NCBI RefSeq assembly: GCF_001297705.1
Contig: NZ_LIRF01000008.1
Coordinates: 124,001 to 188,000 of the forward strand
Reading direction: 5' to 3'
DNA: 64,000 bases
DNA from: Chryseobacterium sp. ERMR1:04
GTDB taxonomy: Bacteria > Bacteroidota > Bacteroidia > Flavobacteriales > Weeksellaceae
Shown here one piece after another: positions 63,157-64,000 of the stretch; the first letter of the stretch is position 1; each line of letters begins with the position of its first letter. The notes beneath the pieces are model-generated. The model saw nothing but the letters and a program-made list of their open reading frames with translations, did no database searches and had not been told where the DNA came from. A program made the translations under genes and the position numbers.

Positions 63157-64000
63157 CAAAATATCTTACTAAAATTTGATTATCCAGTCGATTAACTTCT
63201 ACCTCTTTCGCCATCATATCTTTGCTAAAATAGCTCATCTGCAGAAAATTATAATCGTAAAATCTTAATCCCGGAATTCTTCGTATTACATGATTATTAA
63301 TTGAATCATTGGAAGCCATACAATATCCCCATTCCCCGAAAGAAGGAACGTAGGTATGATATGCCTTTGTAAAAGGAAATACCTGATTCAATGTTTTCTC
63401 GATACACCAAAAAGATTTCGGCGCAAAATAAGGCGACGTAGTCTGTACTACAATTCTGGTATCTTGAGTTGTTCTATTTTTTAATTCTTTATAAAACTGC
63501 AATGAATATAATTTTCCAAGGCTGTAATTTGAAGGATCCGGAAAGTCAATAATGATTACATCATATTTTTGAGTTGCGTTTTTTACCCATACATAAGCAT
63601 CCTTGTTGATCACTTTTAATTTAGAATTAGAAAGAGAACTATGATTAAGCTTTTTCATGGTTTCATTATCCTTGAAAAAATTTGTCATTTCTCCGTCTAA
63701 ATCTACTAATGTGATATCTTTTACCTCTTTATATTTCAATACTTCACGAACTGCAAAACCATCTCCACCACCTAAAACTAAAACATGATCTACCTTTTTT
63801 GCCATAGACATCGCAGGATGCACCAATGCTTCGTGATAGCGGTATTCATCGGTAGAAGAGAACTGAAGATTATTGTTTAAATACAATCGAAACTCATTGC
63901 TGTTTCTCGTAAGAACAATTCTTTGGTAAGGCGAATTATGAGAATACACAATATTTTCACCATATAATTTCTCTTCCGAAAACGCTAAAATCTTATCTGA
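63131..64000 (-). CDS. Spermidine-synthase-like aminopropyltransferase (5' end outside window)
   Basis: About 290 residues visible; the frame continues open past 64000 (SDKILAFSEEKLYGENI...), so the GTG at 63949 is internal. The methyltransferase-like fold is spermidine synthase: IVLTRNSNEFRLYLNNNLQFSSTDEYRYHE, LGGGDGFAVREVL (AdoMet-derivative site), TLVDLDGEM, and IIIDFPDPSNYSLGKLYS. Members of this branch often have an N-terminal multi-pass membrane domain of about 200 residues, which would lie outside. It should transfer an aminopropyl group to an amine. It overlaps the FAD oxidoreductase gene, so the three genes form one operon. Confidence 0.9.
   Translation of the reverse strand, partial: SDKILAFSEEKLYGENIVYSHNSPYQRIVLTRNSNEFRLYLNNNLQFSSTDEYRYHEALVHPAMSMAKKVDHVLVLGGGDGFAVREVLKYKEVKDITLVDLDGEMTNFFKDNETMKKLNHSSLSNSKLKVINKDAYVWVKNATQKYDVIIIDFPDPSNYSLGKLYSLQFYKELKNRTTQDTRIVVQTTSPYFAPKSFWCIEKTLNQVFPFTKAYHTYVPSFGEWGYCMASNDSINNHVIRRIPGLRFYDYNFLQMSYFSKDMMAKEVEVNRLDNQILVRYFDEEWGKVQ

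Overview
The window looks like chromosome from a flavobacterium of the Weeksellaceae, most likely Chryseobacterium or a close relative. It is AT-rich. Several genes are preceded by the Bacteroidota -7 promoter element TAnnTTTG rather than a Shine-Dalgarno sequence. Several secreted proteins carry type IX secretion (T9SS) C-terminal sorting domains, and MetH is split into two genes, an arrangement I associate with this group. I saw no rRNA, tRNA, CRISPR array, prophage or insertion sequence. It reads as core genome with small lineage-specific insertions, repeats and a few damaged genes.

Layout. 1-2.3 kb: 3' part of an AddA/RecB-like helicase-nuclease, convergent with a ferritin. 2.9-8.8 kb (minus strand): Spy-like periplasmic protein, a frameshifted GGFR-repeat protein, a CBM20-GH77 amylomaltase and a T9SS propeller-like protein. 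8.8-9.5 kb: tandem intergenic repeats. 9.5-12.2 kb (minus): folE, a hypothetical gene, a tiny Cys-rich leader ORF, then cysS. 13.5-22.3 kb (minus): a SAM-I riboswitch followed by metX, hom, metZ, metH N-terminal part (broken by a 74-bp insertion that contains a duplication), metH C-terminal part and metF, covering the path from aspartate semialdehyde to methionine. 22.5-25.1 kb: GH63-like glucosidase. 25.5-33.4 kb: three T9SS-secreted proteins, two of them tandem EF-hand/LRR paralogues with nearly identical ends. 33.5-41.2 kb: OsmC, then a MoxR-DUF58-DUF4350-DUF4129-SpoIIM membrane cluster with a divergent RDD gene. 41.4-46.4 kb: small GNAT, glycosyltransferase, LpxH-like phosphoesterase, YebC, OmpA/TSP3 porin, SmpB. 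46.6-53.7 kb: an asymmetric ABC-F ATPase, M48 protease, two secreted ferritin-like proteins, recJ, nadD, DUF3817. 54-60.5 kb: TonB-receptor-like outer-membrane protein, an esterase interrupted by TGA just before its catalytic His, a serine hydrolase lipoprotein and a GH43 protein. 60.5-64 kb: an overlapping three-gene operon of a membrane protein, an FAD oxidoreductase and a spermidine-synthase-like protein cut by the window end.

The most interesting signals are these: (1) a 25-codon ORF ending in CCCCTCCC-stop directly upstream of cysS, which looks like a cysteine-sensing leader peptide; (2) three genes damaged by small lesions (GGFR protein, metH-N, esterase); (3) an ABC-F protein in which one of the two composite ATP sites has decayed on both of its faces; (4) the uncharacterised polyamine-synthase/FAD/membrane operon; (5) hairpin repeat cassettes sitting exactly on stop codons inside the met operon.
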